Shown piece by piece: positions 1-8,965 of a stretch of DNA of 64,000 nt. Numbering within the stretch: position 1 is the stretch's first letter; the number at the start of each line of letters is the position of its first letter. Where the stretch lies: contig NZ_CP108053.1 of the NCBI RefSeq assembly GCF_036173105.1, positions 6,820,001 through 6,884,000 of the forward strand. The letters run 5' to 3'. The notes below the pieces were generated by a model. The model ran no database searches. It had not been told where the DNA came from and worked only from the letters and a program-made list of their open reading frames with translations. This stretch comes from Streptomyces sp. NBC_00287. GTDB lineage: Bacteria; Actinomycetota; Actinomycetes; Streptomycetales; Streptomycetaceae. Both the position numbers and the translations under genes were made by a program.

Positions 1-2448
1 GACCAGCTCTCCTCCTTCGCCGAGGAAGTAACCCGAGTCGCCCGCGAGGTGGGCACCGAAGGACAGCTCGGCGGCCAGGCACGCGTGCGTGACGTCGACG
101 GAACCTGGCGCGACCTCACCGAGTCCGTGAACGAGATGGCCGGGAACCTGACCCGGCAGGTGCGTGCCATCGCGCGCGTGGCGACCGCGGTGACCCGTGG
201 TGACCTGAACCTGAAGATCGACGTCGACGCCTCCGGCGAGATCCAGGAACTCCAGGACTACATCAACAAGATGATCGCCAACCTGCGCGACACCACGATC
301 GCCAACAAGGAGCAGGACTGGCTCAAGGGCAACCTCGCCCGGATCTCCGCGCTGATGCAGGGCCGCCGTGACCTCCAGGACGTGGCCTCGCTGATCATGA
401 GCGAGCTGACGCCGGTGGTCTCCGCGCAGCACGGCGCCTTCTTCCTGGCGATGCCCGACGCGAGCCATGTCGGCGAGGACCAGTACGAGCTGCGGATGCT
501 GGGCTCGTACGGCTACTCGATGGGCTCCATGCCGACCTCGTTCCGGCCGGGGGAGGCCCTGGTCGGTACGGCGGCCCAGGAGAAGCGCACGATCCTTGTG
601 GAGAACGCGCCCAGCGGCTATCTGAAGATCTCCTCCGGGCTCGGCGAGGCCCCGCCCGCGCAGGTGATCGTGTTGCCGGTGCTGTTCGAGGGCAAGGTGC
701 TCGGGGTGATCGAGCTGGCCTCCTTCACGCCGTTCACGCAGATCCAGAAGGACTTCCTGAACCAGATCGCGGAGATGATCGCGACCAGCGTCAACACCAT
801 CTCCGTCAACACCAAGACCGAGCAGCTGCTGAAGCAGTCCCAGGAGCTGACCGAGCAACTCCAGGAGCGGTCGGCCGAGTTGGAGAACCGGCAGAAGGCA
901 CTCCAGGCGTCCAACGCCGAACTGGAGGAGAAGGCCGAGCTGCTGGCCCAGCAGAACCGCGACATCGAGGTGAAGAACACCGAGATCGAGGAGGCCCGGC
1001 AGGTCCTGGAGGAGCGCGCCGAGCAGCTCGCGGTGTCGATGCGCTACAAGAGCGAGTTCCTGGCCAATATGTCGCACGAGCTGCGTACGCCGCTCAACTC
1101 GCTGCTGATTCTGGCCAAGCTGCTCGCCGACAACGCCGAGGGCAACCTCTCACCGAAGCAGGTCGAGTTCGCCGAGACCATCCACGGCGCGGGTTCCGAC
1201 CTGCTCCAGCTGATCAACGACATCCTCGACCTGTCCAAGGTCGAGGCGGGCAAGATGGACGTCTCCCCGACGCGCATCGCCCTCGTCCAGCTCGTCGACT
1301 ACGTCGAGGCCACCTTCCGCCCGCTGACCGCGGAGAAGGGCCTGGACCTGTCCGTACGGGTCTCCCCTGAGCTGCCCGCCACGCTGCACACCGACGAGCA
1401 GCGGCTGCTCCAGGTGCTGCGCAACCTGCTGTCCAACGCGGTGAAGTTCACCGACTCCGGCTCGGTCGAGCTGGTCATCCGGCCGGCCGGGGCGGACGTA
1501 CCGGTGGCGATCCGGGAGCAGTTGCTGGAGGCCGGTTCGCTGCGGGACGCGGACGCCGACCTGATCGCGTTCTCGGTGACCGACACCGGCATTGGCATCG
1601 CGGCCAGCAAGATGCGGGTGATCTTCGAGGCGTTCAAGCAGGCCGACGGCACGACCAGCCGCAAGTACGGCGGTACGGGCCTGGGGCTTTCGATCTCCCG
1701 GGAGATCGCGCAACTGCTCGGCGGCGAGATTCACGCGCAGAGCGAACCGGGACGCGGCTCGACCTTCACGCTGTACCTGCCGCTGCACCCGAGCGAGCTG
1801 CCGCCGCAGGGCTACCACCAGCAGCCCATGCCCGCCCTGCAGGCCGGGGACCTGATGGTGTCGGCCGCGGACCTGTCCGAGCTGTCCGACGTGGAGATCG
1901 AGACGCCGGCCGAGGTGAAGTCGTACCAGGAGACGCAGAACGGCGCCGCCGCGCTCTTCCGGCGGCGTCGCCGCAGGACCGCCGCCGAGCTCGAACAGCG
2001 GCCCGCGCTGCAGGAGCAGTGGCCGTCGGTGGAGCAGGAGCCGGTGCCGCTGGTGCGCCGGGGCATCCGGTTCGGCGGGGAGAAGGTGCTGATCGTCGAC
2101 GACGACATCCGCAATGTCTTCGCGCTCACCAGCGTCCTGGAGCAGCACGGACTGTCGGTGCTGTACGCCGAGAACGGCCGTGAGGGCATCGAGGTACTGG
2201 AGCAGCACGACGATGTGGCGGTCGTCCTGATGGACATCATGATGCCCGAGATGGACGGGTACGCGACGACCACGGCGATCCGCAGGATGCCGCAGTTCGC
2301 CGGGCTCCCGATCATCGCGCTGACCGCCAAGGCCATGAAGGGCGACCGGGAGAAGGCGATCGAGTCGGGCGCCTCCGACTACGTCACCAAGCCGGTCGAC
2401 CCCGATCACCTGCTGTCGGTGATGGAGCAGTGGATGCGGGAGGAGTGA
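1..2448 (+). CDS. osaA: OsaA-like hybrid sensor histidine kinase, 5' truncated by window
   Basis: The reading frame is open from the first base, so the start lies outside; 815 residues are visible. In order there are at least one complete HAMP-type repeat (the block ending IANLRDT, near residues 50-95), a GAF domain (about 115-250), a long coiled coil (about 260-340), a HisKA domain with the phospho-His in FLANMSHELRTPLNS, an HATPase domain (NLLSNAVKF, DTGIGI, GGTGLGLSI) and a C-terminal receiver (LIVDDD, LMDIMMPEMDG with the phospho-Asp, LTAKAM, TKPVD). This is the Nik1/BarA-like multi-HAMP hybrid kinase class. Position next to the osaB-like regulator and ftsK matches the S. coelicolor osaAB osmoadaptation locus, so it probably signals osmotic stress. 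No transmembrane segment is visible in the part present. Identification as OsaA rests on family plus synteny. Confidence 0.88.
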   Translation, partial: DQLSSFAEEVTRVAREVGTEGQLGGQARVRDVDGTWRDLTESVNEMAGNLTRQVRAIARVATAVTRGDLNLKIDVDASGEIQELQDYINKMIANLRDTTIANKEQDWLKGNLARISALMQGRRDLQDVASLIMSELTPVVSAQHGAFFLAMPDASHVGEDQYELRMLGSYGYSMGSMPTSFRPGEALVGTAAQEKRTILVENAPSGYLKISSGLGEAPPAQVIVLPVLFEGKVLGVIELASFTPFTQIQKDFLNQIAEMIATSVNTISVNTKTEQLLKQSQELTEQLQERSAELENRQKALQASNAELEEKAELLAQQNRDIEVKNTEIEEARQVLEERAEQLAVSMRYKSEFLANMSHELRTPLNSLLILAKLLADNAEGNLSPKQVEFAETIHGAGSDLLQLINDILDLSKVEAGKMDVSPTRIALVQLVDYVEATFRPLTAEKGLDLSVRVSPELPATLHTDEQRLLQVLRNLLSNAVKFTDSGSVELVIRPAGADVPVAIREQLLEAGSLRDADADLIAFSVTDTGIGIAASKMRVIFEAFKQADGTTSRKYGGTGLGLSISREIAQLLGGEIHAQSEPGRGSTFTLYLPLHPSELPPQGYHQQPMPALQAGDLMVSAADLSELSDVEIETPAEVKSYQETQNGAAALFRRRRRRTAAELEQRPALQEQWPSVEQEPVPLVRRGIRFGGEKVLIVDDDIRNVFALTSVLEQHGLSVLYAENGREGIEVLEQHDDVAVVLMDIMMPEMDGYATTTAIRRMPQFAGLPIIALTAKAMKGDREKAIESGASDYVTKPVDPDHLLSVMEQWMREE

Positions 2449-2468
2449 CGGGAGCGGCCGGGCTGCTC

Positions 2469-2523
2469 ACGGGCCCGGTGTGCGGGCTTCGTACGGGGTT
2501 CGTACGGGCCCGGTGTGCGGGCT
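2469..2523 (+). repeat. Perfect 20-bp direct repeat in the osaA-osaB spacer
   Basis: Two identical 20-base copies beginning ACGGGCCCGG start at 2469 and 2504, with CGTACGGG-type words between them. They lie in a 366-base spacer (2449-2814) that holds no convincing gene and should carry the osaB promoter. The purpose of the repeat is unknown; it could be a local duplication or a pair of regulator sites. Confidence 0.6.
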
Positions 2524-2814
2524 GGGGAAGGGCCTGGTGAGAACCTACGGTGTTCACACGGCGTTGCTGACTCAGTGTGCTCGACGCCGTGTAGAAGTAC
2601 GGGATTCGGGGAACCTTCTGGTCTCCCGCTACGTTTCTGCTACGTGCACAGTGACATCGCGGTGACAGGGTGTGGCGACAGGCGGGGTGCGGCTACCATG
2701 ACCGGCACGAGGACGGGCGGCGCAAGGGAGTCGTCCCCTGGGGCGGCACCCGCCGGTGCTTCCCCAAGTCCTGCGGACAGGGGAGGCCCCATGCCGGGGC
2801 GAGGAGGGCGGGCC

Positions 2815-3495
2815 ATGGTGCAGAAGGCCAAGATCCTCCTGGTCGATGACCGGCCGGAGAATCTGCTCGCGCTGGAGGCGATCCTCTCTGCGCTCGATCA
2901 GACCCTGGTGCGGGCATCGTCCGGGGAGGAAGCGCTCAAAGCACTGCTCACGGACGACTTCGCGGTCATTCTGCTGGACGTCCAGATGCCGGGAATGGAC
3001 GGTTTCGAAACCGCCGCGCACATCAAGCGCCGGGAGCGGACCCGGGACATCCCGATCATCTTCCTCACCGCGATCAATCACGGTCCCCATCACACCTTCC
3101 GCGGGTATGCCGCCGGTGCGGTGGACTACATCTCCAAGCCGTTCGACCCGTGGGTGCTGCGGGCGAAGGTCTCCGTCTTCGTCGAGCTGTACATGAAGAA
3201 CTGCCAGCTCAGGGAGCAGGCGGCGCTGCTGCGGCTCCAGTTGGAGGGCGGCGGCAAGTCCGCCGGCGCCGAGACGAAGGAGCCGGCGGGGCTGCTGGCC
3301 GAACTGTCGGCGCGGCTCGCGGCGGTCGAGGAGCAGGCCGAGGCGCTGTCCAAACAGCTCGACGACGAGTCGGCGGACGCGGCGGCTGTCGCCACGGCAG
3401 CCCACCTGGAACGCAAACTCACCGGACTGCGGCGCGCGCTGGACGCGTTGGAGCCGGGCGCCGGAAACACCTCCTCGGTGCCCTCGCAGAACTGA
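2815..3495 (+). CDS. osaB: OsaB-like response regulator without DNA-binding domain
   Basis: This 226-residue protein starts MVQKAKILLVDDRPENLLALE. It is a receiver domain of about 125 residues (acidic pair in LLVDD, phospho-acceptor Asp in LLDVQMPGMDGFE, conserved Lys in YISKPFD) followed by an Ala/Glu-rich helical region (about residues 135-225) that looks like a coiled coil. There is no HTH output domain, so signalling is probably by protein contact. The ATG at 2815 has a GAGGAG ribosome site about 8 bases upstream; an in-frame ATG at 2791 with its own GGGGAGG is a real alternative that would add eight residues. It follows the hybrid kinase in the same direction, and as the pair matches osaAB it is the likely partner in osmotic-stress signalling. 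Confidence 0.85.
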   Translation: MVQKAKILLVDDRPENLLALEAILSALDQTLVRASSGEEALKALLTDDFAVILLDVQMPGMDGFETAAHIKRRERTRDIPIIFLTAINHGPHHTFRGYAAGAVDYISKPFDPWVLRAKVSVFVELYMKNCQLREQAALLRLQLEGGGKSAGAETKEPAGLLAELSARLAAVEEQAEALSKQLDDESADAAAVATAAHLERKLTGLRRALDALEPGAGNTSSVPSQN

Positions 3496-3616
3496 CGCCC
3501 CGACGAGGCGCGTTGGAGATGTCGTCTTTGTGAACACGCGTCAGTTCAGGGCCGTCGTAACGGCGACACGAACGGGTGAAGCAGTAGGCACACGTGTCCG
3601 CTGTCGTCTCCACCGG

Positions 3617-3622
3617 TAACCT
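3617..3622 (+). promoter_or_regulatory. Candidate -10 box of a leaderless ftsK transcript
   Basis: TAACCT (TANNNT type) ends seven bases before the ATG at 3630, the spacing expected if transcription begins at the start codon. No ribosome site is visible before that ATG, which fits leaderless translation. No convincing -35 hexamer was found. Confidence 0.4.
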
Positions 3623-3629
3623 CACACCT

Positions 3630-6332
3630 ATGGCCTCACGTCCCTCCGCAGCCAAGAAGCAGCCCGCGAAGAAGGCTGCCGCTCCCGCGAAGGGTCCGGC
3701 GAAGAAGGCCGCCGCCAAAAAGGCTCCCGCGAAAAAGGCGCCCGCCAAGAAGGCCGCGGCGAAGAAGCCCGCGCCCAAGCCGGCCCCAAGCCCCACCGGG
3801 GGCATCTACCGGCTGGTGCGTGCCGTCTGGCTCGGGCTCGCGCACGCCGTCGGCGCCATCTTCCGCGGCATAGGGCGGGGCGCCAAGAACCTCGACCCGG
3901 CCCACCGCAAGGACGGCATCGCGCTGCTGCTCCTCGGGCTCGGGCTGATCGTCGCCGCGGGTACCTGGTCCAATCTGCGCGGTCCCGTCGGCGATCTGGT
4001 CGAGATGCTGGTGACCGGCGCCTTCGGCCGGCTCGATCTGCTGGTGCCGATCCTGCTCGCGGTGATCGCCGTACGGTTCATCCGGCACCCGGAGCAGCCC
4101 GAGGCCAACGGCCGGATCGTCATCGGCCTGTCCGCCCTGGTCATCGGCGTCCTCGGCCAGGTGCACATCGCCTGCGGCTCGCCCGCGCGCAGCGACGGCA
4201 TGCAGGCGATAAGGGACGCCGGCGGCCTCATCGGCTGGAGCGCGGCGACTCCGCTGACGTACACGATGGGCGAGGTCCTCGCCGTACCGCTGCTGGTGCT
4301 GCTCACGATCTTCGGGCTGCTGGTGGTCACGGCGACCCCGGTCAATGCCATCCCGCAGCGGCTGCGGCTGCTCGGGGTGAAGCTCGGGATCCTCGACGAT
4401 CCCGAGGCGGAGGAGTTCTCCGACGACGACGAGCGCTACGACGACCAGTGGCGCGAGGCGCTGCCCGCGCGCACCCGCCGGCGCGGTCCCGCGTCCGAGT
4501 CCTACGACCCCGACAGCGCCGAGCGGGAGGCTCTGTCGCGGCGTCGTGGGCGGCCCCGGCGCTCCGCCGTGCCCCAGCCCGACATGAGCCGTCCCATGGA
4601 CGCCGTGGACGTCGCAGCGGCGGCCGCCGCCGCGCTGGACGGAGCCGTGCTGCACGGGATGCCGCCCTCGCCGATCGTCGCCGACCTGACCCAGGGTGTG
4701 AGCGTCGGGGACCGCGAGGAGACCACTCCGACGCCGACGCCCGTCCCGGCCGCGCGGCCCAAGCAGGAGAAGCTGAAGGCCGAGGTCGCCGACCTCACCA
4801 AGCCCCCGCCCGAGGCCCCCACCGACCTGCCGCCGCGTGCAGAGCAGCTCCAGCTGTCCGGCGACATCACCTACGCGCTGCCCTCACTCGACCTCCTCAC
4901 GCGCGGGGGCCCCGGTAAGGCCCGCAGCGCGGCCAACGACGCCGTCGTCGCCTCGCTCACCAACGTCTTCAGCGAGTTCAAGGTCGACGCCGCCGTCACC
5001 GGCTTCACGCGCGGGCCGACGGTCACGCGCTACGAGGTCGAGCTGGGCCCGGCCGTGAAGGTCGAGCGGATCACGGCGCTGACCAAGAACATCGCGTACG
5101 CCGTGGCCAGCCCGGATGTGCGGATCATCTCGCCGATCCCCGGCAAGTCGGCCGTGGGAATCGAGATCCCCAACACCGACCGGGAGATGGTCAACCTCGG
5201 TGACGTGCTGCGCCTCGCCGCCGCGGCCGAGGACGACCACCCGATGCTGGTGGCGCTCGGCAAGGACGTCGAGGGCGGCTATGTCATGGCCAACCTCGCG
5301 AAGATGCCGCACGTCCTGGTCGCCGGAGCCACCGGTTCCGGTAAGTCCTCGTGCATCAACTGCCTGATCACCTCGGTCATGGTCCGCGCGACCCCCGAGG
5401 ACGTCCGGATGGTCCTCGTCGACCCCAAGCGGGTCGAGCTGACGGCCTATGAGGGCATCCCGCATCTGATCACGCCGATCATCACCAATCCCAAGCGGGC
5501 CGCCGAGGCGCTGCAGTGGGTCGTACGGGAGATGGACCTCAGGTACGACGACCTGGCGGCGTACGGCTATCGGCACATCGACGACTTCAACCAGGCCATA
5601 AGGGACGGCAAGGTCAAGTCGCCGGCGGGCAGTGAGCGTGAGCTCCAGCCGTATCCGTATCTGCTGGTGATCGTCGACGAGCTCGCCGATCTGATGATGG
5701 TCGCGCCGCGGGACGTCGAGGACGCGATCGTGCGGATCACGCAGCTCGCGCGCGCCGCCGGTATCCATCTGGTGCTCGCCACGCAGCGGCCGTCGGTGGA
5801 TGTGGTCACCGGTCTGATCAAGGCGAACGTGCCCTCGCGGCTCGCCTTCGCCACCTCCTCGCTCGCCGACTCGCGGGTCATCCTCGACCAGCCCGGTGCC
5901 GAGAAGCTGATCGGCAAGGGCGACGGGCTCTTCCTGCCGATGGGGGCGAACAAACCCACCCGTATGCAGGGCGCGTTCGTGACCGAGGACGAGGTCGCGG
6001 CGGTCGTCCAGCACTGCAAGGACCAGATGGCGCCGGTCTTCCGGGACGACGTCACCGTGGGCACCAAGCAGAAGAAGGAGATCGACGAGGACATCGGCGA
6101 CGACCTCGATCTGCTGTGCCAGGCGGCCGAACTGGTCGTCTCCACGCAGTTCGGGTCGACCTCCATGCTCCAGCGCAAGCTGCGGGTGGGCTTCGCCAAG
6201 GCCGGGCGGCTGATGGACCTGATGGAGTCGCGGAACATCGTCGGGCCGAGCGAAGGCTCCAAGGCACGTGATGTTCTTGTGAAGCCTGACGAGCTGGATG
6301 GCGTGCTGGCACAGATCCGCGGGGAGGCTTGA
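3630..6332 (+). CDS. ftsK: DNA translocase FtsK/SpoIIIE
   Basis: This 900-residue membrane-anchored DNA pump clears and segregates chromosomes at division septa and sporulation septa. A Lys/Ala-rich tail (PAKK-type repeats, about residues 5-50) precedes four hydrophobic segments, an acidic and Pro-rich linker, the translocase motor with Walker A GATGSGKSS and Walker B LLVIVDELADLMM, and a C-terminal winged-helix gamma domain (QLAR, QRPSVDVVTG, then STSMLQRKLRVGFAKAGRLMD). The start at ATG 3630 is supported by a TANNNT box seven bases upstream; a GTG at 3594 is in frame and would add 12 residues. The basic repeats at the N terminus resemble histone-H1-like tails and could contact DNA directly, which is inference. 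Length and motif order are normal for the family. Confidence 0.95.
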   Translation: MASRPSAAKKQPAKKAAAPAKGPAKKAAAKKAPAKKAPAKKAAAKKPAPKPAPSPTGGIYRLVRAVWLGLAHAVGAIFRGIGRGAKNLDPAHRKDGIALLLLGLGLIVAAGTWSNLRGPVGDLVEMLVTGAFGRLDLLVPILLAVIAVRFIRHPEQPEANGRIVIGLSALVIGVLGQVHIACGSPARSDGMQAIRDAGGLIGWSAATPLTYTMGEVLAVPLLVLLTIFGLLVVTATPVNAIPQRLRLLGVKLGILDDPEAEEFSDDDERYDDQWREALPARTRRRGPASESYDPDSAEREALSRRRGRPRRSAVPQPDMSRPMDAVDVAAAAAAALDGAVLHGMPPSPIVADLTQGVSVGDREETTPTPTPVPAARPKQEKLKAEVADLTKPPPEAPTDLPPRAEQLQLSGDITYALPSLDLLTRGGPGKARSAANDAVVASLTNVFSEFKVDAAVTGFTRGPTVTRYEVELGPAVKVERITALTKNIAYAVASPDVRIISPIPGKSAVGIEIPNTDREMVNLGDVLRLAAAAEDDHPMLVALGKDVEGGYVMANLAKMPHVLVAGATGSGKSSCINCLITSVMVRATPEDVRMVLVDPKRVELTAYEGIPHLITPIITNPKRAAEALQWVVREMDLRYDDLAAYGYRHIDDFNQAIRDGKVKSPAGSERELQPYPYLLVIVDELADLMMVAPRDVEDAIVRITQLARAAGIHLVLATQRPSVDVVTGLIKANVPSRLAFATSSLADSRVILDQPGAEKLIGKGDGLFLPMGANKPTRMQGAFVTEDEVAAVVQHCKDQMAPVFRDDVTVGTKQKKEIDEDIGDDLDLLCQAAELVVSTQFGSTSMLQRKLRVGFAKAGRLMDLMESRNIVGPSEGSKARDVLVKPDELDGVLAQIRGEA

Positions 6333-6503
6333 GGAGAGTCCTGCGCGGGCCGGGCCACCGATGGTCGATCGTGACTCACCCGTAAGGGATCATTGAGCAA
6401 CCGTTTCCCTTCGGCGTACGTCAAGTTGAGGGAAGCGAAAAGCTGCTGCCCCACCATCGGTGTGCCGGGCCATACCGATGGCGTACAAAGTCCTACCGCC
6501 CGG

Positions 6504-6534
6504 TTGCCCCACCCTTTCGCACCCCCCCTAGACT
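6504..6534 (+). promoter_or_regulatory. Candidate promoter of the RodZ-like gene
   Basis: TTGCCC (6504-6509) and TAGACT (6529-6534) are 19 bases apart and would start transcription near 6541, leaving a leader of about 36 bases before the GTG at 6577. The rest of the 6333-6576 spacer has an AAGGGA/TCCCTT inverted pair that may help end ftsK transcription, and two copies of a GCCGGGCC word followed by CCGATGG. Confidence 0.4.
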
Positions 6535-6576
6535 GAACCTCCAGCACAGGTGGCTACACGCTCGAAAGGCGCCCCC

Positions 6577-7410
6577 GTGTCCATCGGCAACTCCCCTGAA
6601 GACGAGCGTCCGTTCGAAGACGTTTCCGACGAAGCCCGCCTGTCCGTCGGCCGGGCCCTCCAGCAGGCACGTATCGCTGCCGGGCTGACCGTCGACGACG
6701 TCAGCAACGCCACCCGGGTCCGCCTGCCCATCGTGCACGCCATCGAGGCGGACGACTTCGGCCCGTGCGGCGGAGACGTGTACGCCCGCGGCCACATCCG
6801 GACCCTGGCCAAGGCCGTCGGTATCGATCCGGCCCCGCTGCTCGCCCAGTACGACGCGGACCACGGCGGGCGTCCGGCGCCGACCCCCGCGGCCCCGCTG
6901 TTCGAGGCGGAACGCATCCGTCCGGAGCGGCGCGGGCCGAACTGGACCGCGGCGATGGTCGCCGCGATCGTGGCCGTGGTCGGCTTTGTCGGGTTCACCG
7001 CGTTCAAGGGTGACGACGGCGGCTCGGCTTCGGTCGCCGAGGGTGCCACGCCCTCGACCAGTAAGCCCGCCACGTCCAAGCCCAAGACCGAGAAGCCCGA
7101 GGACCCGAAGCCGGACCCGACCGACAGCGCCATCGCCGCCGCGCCGCAGGACAAGGTGACGGTCCAGGTCAGCGCGGCCGACGGCAGGAGCTGGATCTCC
7201 GCCAAGGACCACAACGGCCGGCTCCTCTTCGACGGCCTGCTCAAGCAGGGCGAGTCCAAGACCTTCCAGGACAGCGAGAAGATCAACCTCGTGCTCGGCG
7301 ACGCGGGCGCGATCCAGCTCTACGTCAATGGCAAGAAGATCGACGACGACTGGCAGCCGGGGGCCGTGGAGCGCCTCACGTACACGAAGGGCGATCCTCA
7401 GGTCGGCTGA
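6577..7410 (+). CDS. RodZ-like HTH membrane protein (HTH_25, TM, DUF4115)
   Basis: This 277-residue protein has an N-terminal helix-turn-helix of the RodZ type (about residues 25-95, with GRALQQARIAAGLTVDDVS and LPIVHAIEADDF), a charged stretch, one transmembrane helix (MVAAIVAVVGFVGFTAF), a Pro/Lys/Thr-rich linker and a C-terminal DUF4115-like beta domain (VTVQVSAADGRSWI to RLTYTKGDPQVG). RodZ proteins link the cytoskeleton and cell-wall machinery; in actinobacteria this version sits beside ftsK. The GTG at 6577 follows an AAAGGCG site; a GTG at 6550 is also in frame but lacks a ribosome site. A strong hairpin separates it from rimO. Confidence 0.85.
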   Translation: MSIGNSPEDERPFEDVSDEARLSVGRALQQARIAAGLTVDDVSNATRVRLPIVHAIEADDFGPCGGDVYARGHIRTLAKAVGIDPAPLLAQYDADHGGRPAPTPAAPLFEAERIRPERRGPNWTAAMVAAIVAVVGFVGFTAFKGDDGGSASVAEGATPSTSKPATSKPKTEKPEDPKPDPTDSAIAAAPQDKVTVQVSAADGRSWISAKDHNGRLLFDGLLKQGESKTFQDSEKINLVLGDAGAIQLYVNGKKIDDDWQPGAVERLTYTKGDPQVG

Positions 7411-7424
7411 GAGCGCTGCGTAAA

Positions 7425-7458
7425 CGACGGGGTTGGCCAAGATCGGCCAACCCCGTCG
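7425..7458 (+). terminator. Perfect 14-bp stem terminator after the RodZ-like gene
   Basis: CGACGGGGTTGGCC (7425-7438) pairs fully with GGCCAACCCCGTCG (7445-7458) around a 6-base loop. There is no T-tract, as is usual for Streptomyces terminators. It isolates the next transcription unit. Confidence 0.85.
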
Positions 7459-7466
7459 GCGTTCGG

Positions 7467-7488
7467 TGTCAGTCGGACAAAGTAGTCT
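7467..7488 (+). promoter_or_regulatory. RecA-NDp/PafBC-like promoter before rimO
   Basis: TGTCAGTC, eight bases, then TAGTCT. Against TGTCRGTG-N8-TANNNT there is one mismatch (the last G). The -10 box ends seven bases before the rimO ATG, so the transcript is predicted to be leaderless. Confidence 0.5.
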
Positions 7489-7495
7489 TGAGCCC

Positions 7496-8965
7496 ATGCC
7501 TGAACGCCGTACCGTCGCACTCGTCACTCTTGGCTGCGCCCGCAACGAGGTGGACTCGGAGGAGCTCGCAGGCCGCTTGGAGGCGGACGGCTGGGATCTC
7601 GTGGAGGATGCCTCCGACGCGGATGTCGCCGTCGTCAACACCTGTGGCTTTGTCGACGCCGCCAAGAAGGACTCCGTGGACGCCCTGCTGGAGGCCAACG
7701 ACCTCAAGGGGCACGCAAGAACCCAGGCGGTGGTGGCGGTCGGCTGCATGGCCGAGCGGTACGGCAAGGAGCTCGCCGAGGCCCTTCCCGAGGCCGACGG
7801 CGTGCTCGGCTTCGACGACTACTCCGATATCTCCGACCGGCTTCAGACCATCCTGAACGGCGGTATCCACGCCTCGCACACCCCGCGCGACCGGCGCAAA
7901 CTGCTGCCGATCAGCCCTGCCGAGCGGCAGGAATCCGCCGCGGAGGTGGCGCTGCCCGGGCACGCGCCCGTCGATCTTCCGGACGGCCTCGCGCCCGCCT
8001 CCGGCCCTCGCGCGCCCCTGCGCCGCCGGCTCGACGGCGCCCCCGTCGCCTCGGTGAAGCTCGCCTCCGGCTGCGACCGGCGCTGCTCCTTCTGCGCCAT
8101 CCCCTCCTTCCGCGGCTCCTTCATCTCGCGCCGCCCCAGCGACGTACTGAACGAGACGCGCTGGCTCGCCGAGCAGGGCGTCAAGGAGATCATGCTGGTC
8201 TCCGAGAACAACACCTCCTACGGCAAGGACCTCGGCGACATCCGCCTGCTGGAGTCCCTGCTGCCCGAGCTGGCCGAGGTCGACGGCATCGAGCGAGTGC
8301 GCGTCAGCTACCTCCAGCCGGCCGAGATGCGACCCGGGCTGATCGACGTCCTCACCTCCACGCCCAAGATCGCGCCCTACTTCGACCTCTCCTTCCAGCA
8401 CTCCGCGCCCGACGTGCTGCGCGCGATGCGTCGCTTCGGGGACACCGACCGCTTCCTGGAGCTGCTCGACACCATCCGGAGCAAGGCCCCCCAGGCGGGC
8501 GTGCGCTCCAACTTCATCGTGGGCTTCCCCGGCGAGACCGAGGCCGACCTGGCCGAGCTGGAGCGTTTCCTCAACCATGCGCGGCTGGACGCCATCGGCG
8601 TCTTCGGCTACTCCGACGAGGAGGGCACCGAAGCGGCGACGTACGAGAACAAGCTCGACGTGGACGTCGTCGCCGACCGGCTGGCACATGTCTCCCGGCT
8701 GGCCGAGCAGCTTGTCTCGCAGCGGGCCGAGGAGCGCCTGGGCGAGACCGTGCAGGTGCTCGTGGAGTCAGTGGACGAGGAGGGTGTCTACGGCCGCGGC
8801 GAGCACCAGGCGCCGGAGACGGACGGCCAGGTGCTGCTCACGAGCGGCGCGGGCCTGAGTGTCGGTCGTATGGTCGAGGCGAAGGTGGTCGGCACCGAGG
8901 GTGTCGACCTCGTGGCCGAGCCGCTTCAGGGCTGGCTCGTACCCGGTGAGGAGGCGGCCAGATGA
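7496..8965 (+). CDS. rimO: Ribosomal protein S12 methylthiotransferase RimO
   Basis: This 489-residue radical-SAM enzyme adds a methylthio group to the conserved Asp of ribosomal protein S12. It has the N-terminal MTTase domain (VTLGCARNEVDSEELAG, with further Cys in NTCGFVDAA and VGCMAERYG for the auxiliary cluster), the radical-SAM motif CDRRCSFC, the FxxPGETEADLxEL block, and a C-terminal TRAM-like domain. Between the domains there is a Pro/Arg-rich insertion of roughly 45 residues. Its ATG at 7496 sits just downstream of a leaderless promoter. The stop overlaps the pgsA start (ATGA), so the two are translationally coupled. Distinguished from MiaB by the N-terminal sequence and by the separate miaB at 46 kb. 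Confidence 0.94.
   Translation: MPERRTVALVTLGCARNEVDSEELAGRLEADGWDLVEDASDADVAVVNTCGFVDAAKKDSVDALLEANDLKGHARTQAVVAVGCMAERYGKELAEALPEADGVLGFDDYSDISDRLQTILNGGIHASHTPRDRRKLLPISPAERQESAAEVALPGHAPVDLPDGLAPASGPRAPLRRRLDGAPVASVKLASGCDRRCSFCAIPSFRGSFISRRPSDVLNETRWLAEQGVKEIMLVSENNTSYGKDLGDIRLLESLLPELAEVDGIERVRVSYLQPAEMRPGLIDVLTSTPKIAPYFDLSFQHSAPDVLRAMRRFGDTDRFLELLDTIRSKAPQAGVRSNFIVGFPGETEADLAELERFLNHARLDAIGVFGYSDEEGTEAATYENKLDVDVVADRLAHVSRLAEQLVSQRAEERLGETVQVLVESVDEEGVYGRGEHQAPETDGQVLLTSGAGLSVGRMVEAKVVGTEGVDLVAEPLQGWLVPGEEAAR

Noticed and set aside
1150..2409. Long open minus-strand frame antisense to the hybrid kinase
   Set aside because: A high-GC shadow: its codon positions mirror the real gene and the product is Arg/Gly/Leu-rich without domains. 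The same holds for long frames opposite ftsK, lhr, recA, miaB, rshA and hflX.
3601..3622. RecA-NDp-type promoter before ftsK (TGTCGTCT ... TAACCT)
   Set aside because: Spacing is seven rather than eight bases and the GTG part of the element is absent.
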